32,712 nucleotides of DNA from Prevotellaceae bacterium (GTDB lineage Bacteria > Bacteroidota > Bacteroidia > Bacteroidales > Bacteroidaceae). The translations under genes and the position numbers were made by a program. The stretch spans positions 1-32,712 of the forward strand of contig JAFLUT010000018.1 in NCBI GenBank assembly GCA_022508665.1, given 5' to 3'. This document shows, piece after piece, positions 8,391-16,391 of this stretch; the stretch's first letter is position 1, and each line of letters starts with the position of its first letter. Under the pieces are notes generated by a model. The model saw only the letters and a program-made list of their open reading frames with translations, made no database searches and had not been told where the DNA came from.

Positions 8391-10532
8391 ATGAAAAAGA
8401 CCATTCTTCCTTATATCCTACTGTCTTTAACAACGACAGTGTGCATGGCTCAAGGTACGGTGCAGGACTATAAAAACGCTTTTGCCATTCGTGGAAAGTA
8501 CAGCAACAAAGTGGCAAATGGCAGCGTCAACATCATGCCTGTACGAAACGACAGCACAGGCGTTTTCAGATATTCCACGTTCAATGGCGACAGCACAGTA
8601 TGGTACGAAGTCGACATCAAGACAGGGTCAAAGACACAGACCTCTGCCCCACCTCGACGCCATAATGAACGACGCGGCGGTGGAGATGGTCACCACTGGA
8701 TGGAGGTGCGTGACGAAAAAGACGGACGTGCAGAAAATCCCGTAAACAAGAACACCTTTATTGTCCACAAAAACAATAACTTATACCTTGTCAATGGCAA
8801 CGATGACGAACATGCCACAGCCATTACGGCTGACGGCGTTGACACTTGCTATTACTCCTCATGGGGCAGTTGGTCGAAAGACGGTAAGTATTATGCAACG
8901 GTGCTTATCAAGCCTGCACCAAAACACTATGTTACCTACACTCTTTCGTCGCCAACCGACCAAGTGCAACCCAAATACTCCCAGCAGGAATATGCCAAGC
9001 CGGGCGATTCGCTCAACTACCGCATTCCTGTCGTGGTAGATGTGGAGAACAGAAAGACAATCTACCCCAAATCTACTGATTTGTTCAAGAGCCAGTATCA
9101 GGTGACAGTACCACGATGGGATGAGAATGGCAAGACATTGACCTTCGAGTTTAATGAACGTGGACACAAGACCTACCGTGTGCTGGAAATGAATTTGGAG
9201 GGCGATGTTAAGACGCTCATCGAGGAAAAGAACGACAAATATGTGGCTTACTCTCGCAACTGGCGTAGAGACCTCAACGATGATTATATCCTGTGGAAGA
9301 GCGACCGCGACGGACACGCACACATATATTTATATGACAGGAAAAAAGACAGACTGACCCAAGTAACCAAAGGCGACTACTGGGTGCGTGGCGTTCAGCA
9401 CAGCGAGATTGACGAGAAAGGAAAGGGATATATCATCTTCTCTGCTAACGGTATGAACTACAAGAATATGGGAAGGGTTGCTTCAAGTCTTGATGGAGAA
9501 ATAGCGGAGGAAGACCCATATAACGTACACTACTATCGCATTGACCTCAACGGAAAGAACCTTGTGGCACTCACTCCTGAACGTGGCAACCACAGCATCA
9601 CGCTAAGTGCCGACAAGACAGCACTCGTTGACACATATTCATCTGTTGACAAAGCACCTGTGACTGTGCTTCGCTCTGCCGTCAATGGGAAAATCATCAA
9701 CACTCTCGAAACAGCAGACATATCAAGATTGGAAGCCAATGGATGGAAAGCCCCCGAAGTGTTCGTTGCTCCCGGCCGTGACGGAAAGACCGACATGTGG
9801 GGCATTATTCAGCGACCATCAAACTTTGACCCAAACAAGAAATACCCAGTCATTGAGTACATCTATTCTGGTCCCGGCGACCAGTATGTTCCCAAGTCAT
9901 TCACTCCGTGGCTTTGGAATCTCGCAGACCTCGCCGAGTTAGGTTTTATCGTTGTTCAACTCGACGCTATGACCACATCGTTCCGTTCACTCGACTTCGA
10001 GCAGGTGTGCTATAAGAACTTGAAAGACAGCGGTTTCCCTGACCGCATCGAATGGATAAAGGCGGCAGCAGAGAAATATCCATACATGGACATAAGCAAC
10101 ATGGGCATCTATGGCTGTTCGGCAGGAGGACAAGAGGCTCTCGGCGCTCTCCTATTTCATCCCGACTTCTACAAGGTTGCTTACGCTGCCTGCGGATGCC
10201 ATGACAACAGAATGGATAAAATCTGGTGGAACGAGCAATGGATGGGTTACCCTGTGGACAACAGTTATATAGAATGCTCAAACGTGGAGAATGCCAAGAA
10301 CCTGCAAGGCAAACTCATGCTGCTGGTGGGCGAAATGGACGATAACGTTGACCCTTCGTCATCTTACCAAGTGGTCAATGCCCTCATCAAAGCAAACAAA
10401 GACTTTGAATTTATCCTCATCCCCGGCGCTCGCCACACTATGGGCGAGACATTCGGCGAACACAAACGCTATGACTTCTTCGTAAAGAATTTGCATGGCG
10501 TTGAACCGCCAGCATGGGAGGATGTGAAATAA
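8391..10532 (+). CDS. Secreted S9 family (dipeptidyl peptidase IV-like) serine peptidase
   Basis: Predicted periplasmic prolyl-type peptidase of 713 aa. An N-terminal signal peptide ends near VCMAQ (about residue 21). A beta-propeller domain fills about 40-440, and the alpha/beta-hydrolase domain follows. The catalytic triad is visible: Ser577 in GCSAGG, Asp650 or Asp651 in GEMDDNVDP, and His682 in GARHTM. Length and order match the DPP-IV branch. Such enzymes release dipeptides from peptide N-termini, often after Xaa-Pro, but the specificity here is not proven. The gene is 33 bp behind the short DUF6057 paralog on the same strand, so it may be co-transcribed with that cluster. An imperfect direct repeat of GATTTCTATA (10541 and 10560) lies in the gap after it. 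Confidence 0.92.
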   Translation: MKKTILPYILLSLTTTVCMAQGTVQDYKNAFAIRGKYSNKVANGSVNIMPVRNDSTGVFRYSTFNGDSTVWYEVDIKTGSKTQTSAPPRRHNERRGGGDGHHWMEVRDEKDGRAENPVNKNTFIVHKNNNLYLVNGNDDEHATAITADGVDTCYYSSWGSWSKDGKYYATVLIKPAPKHYVTYTLSSPTDQVQPKYSQQEYAKPGDSLNYRIPVVVDVENRKTIYPKSTDLFKSQYQVTVPRWDENGKTLTFEFNERGHKTYRVLEMNLEGDVKTLIEEKNDKYVAYSRNWRRDLNDDYILWKSDRDGHAHIYLYDRKKDRLTQVTKGDYWVRGVQHSEIDEKGKGYIIFSANGMNYKNMGRVASSLDGEIAEEDPYNVHYYRIDLNGKNLVALTPERGNHSITLSADKTALVDTYSSVDKAPVTVLRSAVNGKIINTLETADISRLEANGWKAPEVFVAPGRDGKTDMWGIIQRPSNFDPNKKYPVIEYIYSGPGDQYVPKSFTPWLWNLADLAELGFIVVQLDAMTTSFRSLDFEQVCYKNLKDSGFPDRIEWIKAAAEKYPYMDISNMGIYGCSAGGQEALGALLFHPDFYKVAYAACGCHDNRMDKIWWNEQWMGYPVDNSYIECSNVENAKNLQGKLMLLVGEMDDNVDPSSSYQVVNALIKANKDFEFILIPGARHTMGETFGEHKRYDFFVKNLHGVEPPAWEDVK

Positions 10533-10591
10533 AGGTGATAGATTTCTATAGACTCTATGGATTTCTATAAAATCCTATAAAAAACACAACA

Positions 10592-12007
10592 ATGCAACAC
10601 AACAATACAAAAGAACTTGGCACAGCCCCGATAGGCTCGTTGCTGATGAAATATGCTGTGCCGTCCGTTGTCGCCATGACCACTTCGTCGCTCTACAACA
10701 TGGTCGACCGCATCTTCATAGGGCATATCCCCGACGTGGGAACTCTCTCCCTCGGCGGACTTGCCGTCACCTTCCCCATTATGAACCTTAGCGCCGCTTT
10801 CGGAGCAATGGTAGGTGTGGGAAGTTCAACATTGATGTCCATAAAACTTGGTCAGAAAGACTACAATACAGCCGAGCGTGTGCTTGGCAACCTTGTGTCG
10901 CTCAATATAATCATTGGCATTCTCGTAGGTGCGTTAGGGCTGCTATTTATCGACCCTCTTCTTTTATTTTTCGGAGCGTCGGAAAACACAATCCAATATG
11001 CCCGTGACTATATGTTTATCATACTTTTAGGCAACGTCATCACCCACCTGTTCCTTGGCATGAATGCGGCCCTGCGAAGCACAGGACATCCACACGTTGC
11101 CATGATAGCCACTATCGCAACAGTTGTGATAAACTCCATTCTCGACCCTATTTTCATCTTCACATTCGGCATGGGCATCAAAGGTGCAGCATACGCAACA
11201 ATCCTCGCACAAATTGTCGCCCTCATATATGTGATAACGGTATTGTCCAACAAGAACGACTTCATACACCTGCACGCAGGCATATATGGGCTGAAAAAAC
11301 GCCTCGTGAAGAACATCCTGTCTATAGGACTCTCACCCTTCTGCATGCAACTATGCGCATGCCTTGTCGTCATCTTCATCAACAAAGGACTGACAAAGCA
11401 CGGAGGCGACCTTGCCATAGCCGCTTACGGCATCGTCAATGGCATCACGTTCCTCTTTGTCATGGCAGTGCTTGGCATCTGTCAAGGAATGCAGCCGATA
11501 GCAGGATATAACTTCGGCGCTCGTCATCTGAACCGTGTCACAGAGGTGCTGAAGAAAGCCATCCTTTTTGCCACAATCATTATGTGCTGTGCATTTATTC
11601 TCTGCGAGTTCTTCCCCCGATACCCAGTGCTACTGTTTACCGAAGATGAGGCATTGGTTTCTCTCGCTGTTTCGGGCATGCGCATCATCGTCTGCATGTT
11701 CCCTGTCGTAGGCTTCCAGATTGTCACAAGCAACTTCTTCCAGAGCATCGGCATGGTGAAGAAGAGCATCTTCCTCTCCGTCAGCCGTCAACTCGTGTTC
11801 CTTGTGCCGTTCCTCATCATCTTCCCCGAGATATGGGGAACTAACGGAGTGTGGATAAGCATTGCGACAGCCGACGGCATCGCCACCATCACGGCATCCA
11901 TCATGCTATGGCATTTCTACCGCAACCAATCCACTCTGCATGTGCCGAGCATACGCATGAAGAGCATCCTTCATCGTGTGTTTTTCCACAATCGTGTAAC
12001 CCCATAA
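10592..12007 (+). CDS. MATE family efflux transporter
   Basis: Inner-membrane multidrug/toxin exporter driven by H+ or Na+. The 471-aa protein has the expected 12 hydrophobic segments. The N-terminal MATE pattern is clear: [31 protein letters not shown], written here only as a region (residues 15-45), with the [10 protein letters not shown] element of helix 1-2. The repeat-half signature [13 protein letters not shown] marks the second half. The substrate cannot be read from sequence. It is followed 10 bp later by truA on the same strand, which suggests one transcript. Confidence 0.93.
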   Translation: MQHNNTKELGTAPIGSLLMKYAVPSVVAMTTSSLYNMVDRIFIGHIPDVGTLSLGGLAVTFPIMNLSAAFGAMVGVGSSTLMSIKLGQKDYNTAERVLGNLVSLNIIIGILVGALGLLFIDPLLLFFGASENTIQYARDYMFIILLGNVITHLFLGMNAALRSTGHPHVAMIATIATVVINSILDPIFIFTFGMGIKGAAYATILAQIVALIYVITVLSNKNDFIHLHAGIYGLKKRLVKNILSIGLSPFCMQLCACLVVIFINKGLTKHGGDLAIAAYGIVNGITFLFVMAVLGICQGMQPIAGYNFGARHLNRVTEVLKKAILFATIIMCCAFILCEFFPRYPVLLFTEDEALVSLAVSGMRIIVCMFPVVGFQIVTSNFFQSIGMVKKSIFLSVSRQLVFLVPFLIIFPEIWGTNGVWISIATADGIATITASIMLWHFYRNQSTLHVPSIRMKSILHRVFFHNRVTP

Positions 12008-12017
12008 TCCGCACATT

Positions 12018-12761
12018 GTGAGATACTTCATTTATCTTTCCTACGACGGCACACGCTATCACGGATGGCAGATACAGCCCAACGGCATCAGCGTACAGGA
12101 AGTGCTGAACAAAGCACTCTCCACCTTGCTTCGTGAGCCAACCGAAGTGACAGGAGCAGGTCGCACCGATGCAGGGGTGAACGCCTCGCTAATGGTGGCA
12201 CATTTCGACACATCACACACAGTGGATGGCAACCTTCCATACAAACTCAACAAGTTTCTGCCTCAAGACATCGCCATCCACTCCATACGTCCTGTGCGAG
12301 ACGATGCCCACGCACGTTTCTCAGCCACCTCACGCACATATAAATACTATATAATCACAGAGAAGTCACCTTTCGAGCCATACGCCTACCGCTTTCCCCA
12401 ACCTCTTGATTTCAACAAGATGAATGAGGCGGCACAAACTCTCCTCGACTACACCGACTTCACCTCTTTCTCAAAACTCCACACCGACACAAAGACTAAC
12501 AACTGCCGCATCACTCATGCCCGGTGGGAGCAGCTCACCCCCACCAAATGGCAGTTCACCATCACCGCCGACCGCTTTCTCCGTAATATGGTAAGAGCCA
12601 TCGTCGGCACTCTCCTTGATGTGGGTCGTGGCACACTAACCATCGCTCAGTTCCAGCAGGTCATAGAGAAAAAAGACCGTTGCTCGGCAGGTTCATCTGT
12701 CCCCGGCAACGCCCTCTTTCTCACCGACATAACATATCCTGAAGAACTGTTTAATGAGTAA
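12018..12761 (+). CDS. truA: tRNA pseudouridine synthase A
   Basis: Cytoplasmic enzyme converting uridines 38-40 of the tRNA anticodon arm to pseudouridine. The 247-aa length is normal. The start is a GTG at 12018 ([12 protein letters not shown]), only 10 bp after the MATE stop. The catalytic Asp51 lies in GAGRTDAGV. The following residue is Asn (GVNA), where I expect His in many TruA proteins. Other family elements are YHGWQ near the N-terminus, [20 protein letters not shown] and [17 protein letters not shown]. Its codon use is C-rich, like the MATE and EamA genes around it. Confidence 0.95.
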   Translation: MRYFIYLSYDGTRYHGWQIQPNGISVQEVLNKALSTLLREPTEVTGAGRTDAGVNASLMVAHFDTSHTVDGNLPYKLNKFLPQDIAIHSIRPVRDDAHARFSATSRTYKYYIITEKSPFEPYAYRFPQPLDFNKMNEAAQTLLDYTDFTSFSKLHTDTKTNNCRITHARWEQLTPTKWQFTITADRFLRNMVRAIVGTLLDVGRGTLTIAQFQQVIEKKDRCSAGSSVPGNALFLTDITYPEELFNE

Positions 12762-12802
12762 ATCAACATAAAAGATTATATATAACATAAGATATTGAAT
12801 AT

Positions 12803-13267
12803 ATGAATCCGAAAGACTATAAAGATCTTGTCTATCAAATTATCGGAGCAGCGATGAAAGTACACAGTGAATTAAATTGGGGACTATTAGAGCCTATTTA
12901 TAACGAGGCTTTACATTTAGAGTTACAGGATAAAGGAATTGAGAATGAAACAGAACAACATCTTCCGTGTTACTATAAACATCATTTGTTAGAAAAGCAT
13001 TATCAAATGGATATGGTGGTAGATGATGTCATTGTGGAATTAAAATCTGTCAAGAAACTCATCTCCTCACATCGTTATCAGTTATTCAATTATTTACGAT
13101 TAACAAAGAAACCTATTGGCATATTGATAAATTTTGGTTCGCCACGATTACAAGGTGAACGATACGCCTATATTGAAGAAACCAACGAGTGTGTTTTGCT
13201 TGACAAAAACATGAATATCGTGTATTCCACTCCAAACGATTGGAATAACGACGAAGAAGAAATATAA
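12803..13267 (+). CDS. GxxExxY family protein (PD-(D/E)XK nuclease-like)
   Basis: The 154-aa protein carries the family signature G27-L-L-E30-P-I-Y33, preceded by AAMKVHSELNWG. A nuclease-like core follows, with Asp70, Glu79 and Lys81 (QMDMVVDD, VELKSVKK), then HRYQLFNYLRLT and IGILINFGS. This is the usual full-length GxxExxY protein. Its biochemical role is not established, but the core resembles PD-(D/E)XK nucleases. The gene is clearly richer in A/T than truA and EamA on either side, which suggests transfer or insertion. A 130-bp imperfect palindrome starts about 10 bp after its stop. ATG at 12803 is the only sensible start. Confidence 0.9.
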   Translation: MNPKDYKDLVYQIIGAAMKVHSELNWGLLEPIYNEALHLELQDKGIENETEQHLPCYYKHHLLEKHYQMDMVVDDVIVELKSVKKLISSHRYQLFNYLRLTKKPIGILINFGSPRLQGERYAYIEETNECVLLDKNMNIVYSTPNDWNNDEEEI

Positions 13268-13276
13268 CAATTAAAA

Positions 13277-13406
13277 ATTCATGGACATTCGTGGACATTA
13301 TATGGTAATTCGTGTTAAAATATAAAAAAAGCGTGAGTTTGCAAACTCACGCTAAGAGAGTCTTAAACATATAATGTCCATATAATACCCACGAATTACC
13401 ATAAAT
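13277..13406. repeat. 130-bp imperfect palindrome behind the GxxExxY gene
   Basis: Arms 13277-13311 and 13372-13406 are imperfect reverse complements placed symmetrically about 13341.5, the same centre as a perfect 24-bp core palindrome (13330-13353). Paired blocks include ATGG (13281-13284) with CCAT (13399-13402), ATTCGTGG (13287-13294) with CCACGAAT (13389-13396), and ATTATATGG (13297-13305) with CCATATAAT (13378-13386). The heptamer ATTCGTG occurs twice in the left arm. The structure looks like a mobile or cruciform-forming element tied to the GxxExxY gene. Confidence 0.75.
13324..13353 (-). terminator. Strong hairpin with A-tract on its left, terminator-like for leftward transcription
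   Basis: AGCGTGAGTTTG (13330-13341) is directly followed by its exact reverse complement (13342-13353). Seven A residues (13324-13330) flank the left side, so on the - strand the hairpin is followed by a T-tract. The right side (AAGAGAG) gives no T-tract for + strand transcription. All genes nearby except DUF4369 run rightward, and DUF4369 is 1.2 kb away. The hairpin may still slow rightward transcription. Confidence 0.6.
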
Positions 13407-13463
13407 ATTTTTTGTGAACTTATCGTATTAAAAGTTATAGTTTAATTGCAATAAGAAAACCCT

Positions 13464-14381
13464 ATGTGGCTCATCCTCGCCTTCACCTCCGCTTGCCTTC
13501 TCGGCTTCTACGACGTATTCAAAAAGAAATCGCTCAAAGGCAATGCCGTCATACCCGTGCTGTTGCTCAACACACTCTTCTCCTCCCTCATCTTCCTGCC
13601 TTTCATCATCCTCTCCTCACAAGGCATCATCAGCGAAGACAGTCTTTTCTACACCCATTCCTACGGATGGGCAGAACATAAATACATCCTCATCAAGTCG
13701 TGCATCGTGCTGAGCAGTTGGCTTTTCGCCTACTTCGGACTGAAACATCTGCCTCTCACCATCGTTGGTCCAATCAATGCCACACGCCCAGTCATGGTGC
13801 TTATCGGCGCACTTACCTTCTTCTCCGAGCGCCTAAATCTTTGGCAATGGATAGGTGTCGTCGTCGCCATGATAGGACTCTATATGCTCTCACGCTCAAG
13901 CAAGAAAGAGGGCATCGACTTCAAGCACAACAAATGGATTGTCTTCGTCATCCTCGCCAACGTACTCGGCGCAATATCAGGACTTTACGACAAGTTCCTC
14001 ATGGCATCGCCCGAAAACCACGGTGTTGGACTTGACAAGATGGCGGTGCAGTCGTGGTACAACATCTATCAGTTCTTCATGATGCTCCTCATGCTCTTCC
14101 TTCTTTGGCTGCCAACACACAAACGCACCACCCCATTCCATTGGGACTGGTGCATCATCCTCATCTCCATCTTCCTCTCCGCCGCCGACTTCGCCTATTT
14201 CTATGCCCTCGGTCTCGACGGAGCAATGATTTCCATCGTCTCCATGATACGCCGAGGCTCAGTCCTTGTCAGTTTCCTCTTCGGAGCAATGGTATTCCAC
14301 GAGAAAAACCTCAAATCGAAGGTCGTCGACCTCGCCCTCGTCCTTCTCTCCATGCTGTTCCTGTTCATTGGAAGCAGGTAA
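13464..14381 (+). CDS. EamA/DMT family transporter
   Basis: Inner-membrane drug/metabolite-type transporter of 305 aa with about 10 hydrophobic segments in two EamA repeats. The first repeat ends with the usual WQWIGVVVAMIGLYML helix and the second with VVDLALVLLSMLFLFIG. Motifs such as LPLTIVGPINATRPVMV and GAMISIVSMIRRGSVLVSFLFGAMVFHEKNL match the family pattern of helix 3-4 and 8-9. The substrate is unknown. The gene follows the GxxExxY palindrome; its C-rich codon use matches truA and MATE, so truA and this gene may once have been adjacent. A tandem repeat array lies downstream. Confidence 0.9.
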   Translation: MWLILAFTSACLLGFYDVFKKKSLKGNAVIPVLLLNTLFSSLIFLPFIILSSQGIISEDSLFYTHSYGWAEHKYILIKSCIVLSSWLFAYFGLKHLPLTIVGPINATRPVMVLIGALTFFSERLNLWQWIGVVVAMIGLYMLSRSSKKEGIDFKHNKWIVFVILANVLGAISGLYDKFLMASPENHGVGLDKMAVQSWYNIYQFFMMLLMLFLLWLPTHKRTTPFHWDWCIILISIFLSAADFAYFYALGLDGAMISIVSMIRRGSVLVSFLFGAMVFHEKNLKSKVVDLALVLLSMLFLFIGSR

Positions 14382-14567
14382 CATTCATATCCTATACATT
14401 AAAATTAGGAAGAAGCATCGTGTGCTTACCCTTTGCAGGGCTGACAAGCGACGTGGTGAAGGTACGAAGATTTGGAAGATTGTCAAACATTTTATTCTTT
14501 TTCTATTGATTGTCGGTTATATTCCTTGTGTTATCTGGAAGGCTTATCGCATTCGCATTAAAATATA
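14382..14567. other. Gene-free stretch after the EamA gene
   Basis: I see no convincing gene, terminator or promoter here. One frame continues open to 14568 and would encode a small hydrophobic segment (FILFLLIVGYIPCVIW), but it has no ATG after the EamA stop. The tandem array starts at 14568. Confidence 0.5.
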
Positions 14568-14883
14568 AGTTATATTTTATAAAACATAGGTTATATTTTA
14601 TAAAATTCAAGTTTAATTTTATAAAATATAAGTTTAATTTTAAGGTGGCACACGGCTGGGCATCAGTAAGAGCGATGGTTGGGCATTGACAAAGCGTTTG
14701 GTTAGGCGCAAAATAAATGCACGGTGCTTTGCTAATGTTATGCACCGTGTATCACAATATCGCTGAGCCGTTTATCGATGTTTCGATAAACCGTTTATTG
14801 ATGTTTCGTCAAGCCGTGTATCGCCGTTGTGTTGAGTTGTGTTTCTCGTGGTGTGTGAATGGTTTTATTCTCTTGCACACAGC
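14568..14883. repeat. Degenerate tandem array, 14 units at 21 then 23 bp
   Basis: Units begin at 14568, 14589, 14610, 14631, 14654, 14677, 14700, 14723, 14746, 14769, 14792, 14815, 14838 and 14861. Spacing is 21 bp for the first three steps and exactly 23 bp for the other ten. Every unit has G at position 2, and 13 of 14 have T at position 3. Starts read AGTTATATTT, GGTTATATTT, AGTTTAATTT, AGTTTAATTT, GGCTGGGCAT, GGTTGGGCAT, GGTTAGGCGC, GGTGCTTTGC, CGTGTATCAC, CGTTTATCGA, CGTTTATTGA, CGTGTATCGC, TGTGTTTCTC and GGTTTTATTC. Neighbouring units are most alike, as expected of local duplication. Unit 10 forms a hairpin (GTTTATCG 14770-14777 with CGATAAAC 14784-14791), and CACGGTGC/GCACCGTG pair across units 7-9. 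The last unit runs into the end of the DUF4369 gene. Confidence 0.8.
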
Positions 14884-15560
14884 CTCATGTATTCCTCAAC
14901 GTCTTTGTTTTTCTTGAATTCTTCGGGGGCTTTGCTGTAGATTTCGTCAATTTGCGGGGTGGTTGTGGCATATCCGAACTGGTTGAAGGCGTTGTCGCAG
15001 AGGACGAGGAAATAGGTTATTCCCAAGACGTTGTTGTAGTTGTCCATAATAAAGTCCGTCTCCAACTTATCGACAGCCATTCTCAGCGTACCTTCTTCCT
15101 CGCCAAGTTGACGCAGGATGTTGTCATGGTCATACCCTTCCAATATCATGGCGCTCTCTTTGCGAGGCAGTTCTGCCAAAAGGAACATCAGCGAATCGCG
15201 TTCTGTCATAAAAGAATAGAACTTGTCGTTCAGCGGTGTGCCTTCCACTTTCATTGCATTAGGCAAAACGCTGACCCTGATGTCACCCTCTTCAAGGATA
15301 ATGGGTATATTGTCTCCGCTTTGTCCGAAAAACATCCGCACACACATCACAGAATCTACAGAACCGCTCATTTTGAACCCTCCATGCAAAATCTTGCATG
15401 AGTCAACAGGCTTGGCGTCCTCCATGCCGAGCGGACGCAGATACACCAAATCGCCATCGTAAATGGACTGCAATGACGTACCCGTTATGTTATAACTGCT
15501 CGAACATGATGATGCCAGCAGCATCCCTGCAATACATATATAATGTATAAATCCTTTCAT
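14865..15560 (-). CDS. DUF4369-type lipoprotein
   Basis: The only leftward gene in the window. The chosen start (MKGFIHYICIAG) gives a 231-aa precursor with a signal peptide ending at ASSC (Cys19), so it should be a membrane-anchored lipoprotein. ATGs at 15566 and 15590 are alternatives; an A-rich stretch before 15566 makes that one plausible too. After the signal come beta-rich elements (DGDLVYLRPLG, CKILHGGFKMSGSVDS, IPIILEEGDIRVSV) like the DUF4369 domain found before thioredoxin-like domains in Bacteroidota. Here no CXXC thioredoxin motif follows; the remainder is a helical tail. Function unknown. It has a consensus promoter on the - strand and converges on the EamA gene across the tandem array. 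Confidence 0.82.
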   Translation of the reverse strand: MKGFIHYICIAGMLLASSCSSSYNITGTSLQSIYDGDLVYLRPLGMEDAKPVDSCKILHGGFKMSGSVDSVMCVRMFFGQSGDNIPIILEEGDIRVSVLPNAMKVEGTPLNDKFYSFMTERDSLMFLLAELPRKESAMILEGYDHDNILRQLGEEEGTLRMAVDKLETDFIMDNYNNVLGITYFLVLCDNAFNQFGYATTTPQIDEIYSKAPEEFKKNKDVEEYMRLCARE

Positions 15561-15622
15561 CCACATTTTATGTTCATTGGCGCTCAGCATGGTTAGCCAA
15601 GATGCCTTTCAATAAAGTATTG

Positions 15623-15655
15623 CAAAAATACAAATCCTTTTCCAACTGACACAAA
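15623..15655 (-). promoter_or_regulatory. Bacteroidota-type promoter for the DUF4369 gene
   Basis: Read on the - strand, TTTG (15655-15652), a 21-bp spacer and TATTTTTG (15630-15623) match TTTG-N19-21-TAnnTTTG. The predicted start is near 15616, about 50-56 nt before the start codon. Confidence 0.65.
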
Positions 15656-15767
15656 TATTTCCTCTATTTTTAGGGTATATTAAGATATTTTTCTGTTGTG
15701 GATGTTGTTTTTGGCACAATTTTATCACATTTTTATGGCAAACGGTCTGAAAGTTGGGGATTTTTTT

Positions 15768-15775
15768 TAACTTTG
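15768..15775 (+). promoter_or_regulatory. Promoter -7 element (TAACTTTG) for slyD
   Basis: TAACTTTG follows a T-tract 40 bp before the slyD ATG. No TTTG is seen at the -33 position, so the upstream half is weak. Confidence 0.55.
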
Positions 15776-15815
15776 CATATAAATGAAATCACGAACAGTA
15801 AAAAACGTGTAAAAT

Positions 15816-16391
15816 ATGGAAATAAATCACAAATACATCTCTGTTGAATATAAATTGTATGCAATAGAGGACGGCGAAGAAGATGAAGAGCCTGTAGAGG
15901 TGTGCAACAAGCGCCACCCGTTCCAGTTTGTCAGCAATCTCGGTCTGGTGTTGCCCGATTTCGAGGCGGCTTTGGTAAACCTTGAGCATGGCGATGAGTT
16001 CGACTTCATCATTCCGTGCGAAAAGGCGTATGGTGACTTCAACGAGGAACTGATGTTTGACGTTGACCAGTCAATCTTCTTGAACAAGGACGGAAAACTG
16101 GACTTCAACTATGTGTATGAAGGTGCTGTTGTGCCTATGCAGGGCGAGGATGGCAACAGATTTCTTGCCACTATCATAGAGATTAAGAAGGACACGGTAA
16201 CGATAGACTTGAACCACCCGAGGGCTGGACAAGACCTGCATTTTGTAGGCATGGTGGTAGAAAACCGACCTGCTACCAATGAAGAAATCTCCGAGGTGCT
16301 GAATGCGTCAAGCGGATGCGAAGGGTGTGACGGCGGCGACTGCGGCAATGGCTGTGGAGGCGGCAGTTGTGGTGGTTGCGGAGGCAGATGA
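15816..16391 (+). CDS. slyD: SlyD-like FKBP-type peptidyl-prolyl isomerase with Cys/Gly-rich tail
   Basis: Cytoplasmic proline isomerase and chaperone of 191 aa. The FKBP fold with its inserted flap domain is recognisable by [21 protein letters not shown] and the SlyD signature [13 protein letters not shown] (residues 131-143). The C-terminus (168-191) is almost only Gly, Cys and Asp, with Cys at 168, 171, 176, 180, 185 and 188, so it probably binds nickel or zinc. E. coli SlyD has a His/Cys/Asp-rich tail; this one has no His. The TGA stop at 16389-16391 overlaps the ATG of aroC, which suggests translational coupling. Confidence 0.93.
   Translation: MEINHKYISVEYKLYAIEDGEEDEEPVEVCNKRHPFQFVSNLGLVLPDFEAALVNLEHGDEFDFIIPCEKAYGDFNEELMFDVDQSIFLNKDGKLDFNYVYEGAVVPMQGEDGNRFLATIIEIKKDTVTIDLNHPRAGQDLHFVGMVVENRPATNEEISEVLNASSGCEGCDGGDCGNGCGGGSCGGCGGR

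Noticed and set aside
10541-10569. Direct repeat GATTTCTATA twice between the S9 peptidase and MATE genes
   Set aside because: Only two 10-bp copies 19 bp apart in A/T-rich sequence; noted but too short to support an element or binding site.
14266-14568. Small hydrophobic protein overlapping the end of the EamA gene
   Set aside because: Its start lies in the wrong frame within EamA, the first half is Ser-rich out-of-frame translation, and no ATG lies after the EamA stop. A GTG-started peptide near 14421 cannot be excluded.
14503-14745. Minus-strand frame with a heptad-like repeat (NLxFIKY) over the 21-bp repeats
   Set aside because: A 21-bp tandem DNA repeat yields a 7-residue repeat in any open frame. 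The adjoining units are 23 bp, which breaks the frame pattern, so it is not a gene.
14568-14883. CRISPR array
   Set aside because: Units are contiguous and degenerate, with no conserved repeat plus unique spacer layout, and no cas genes are present.
15591-15767. tRNA or small RNA gene in the divergent slyD/DUF4369 gap
   Set aside because: No cloverleaf or stable structure seen; the gap is A/T-rich and accounted for by the two promoters.
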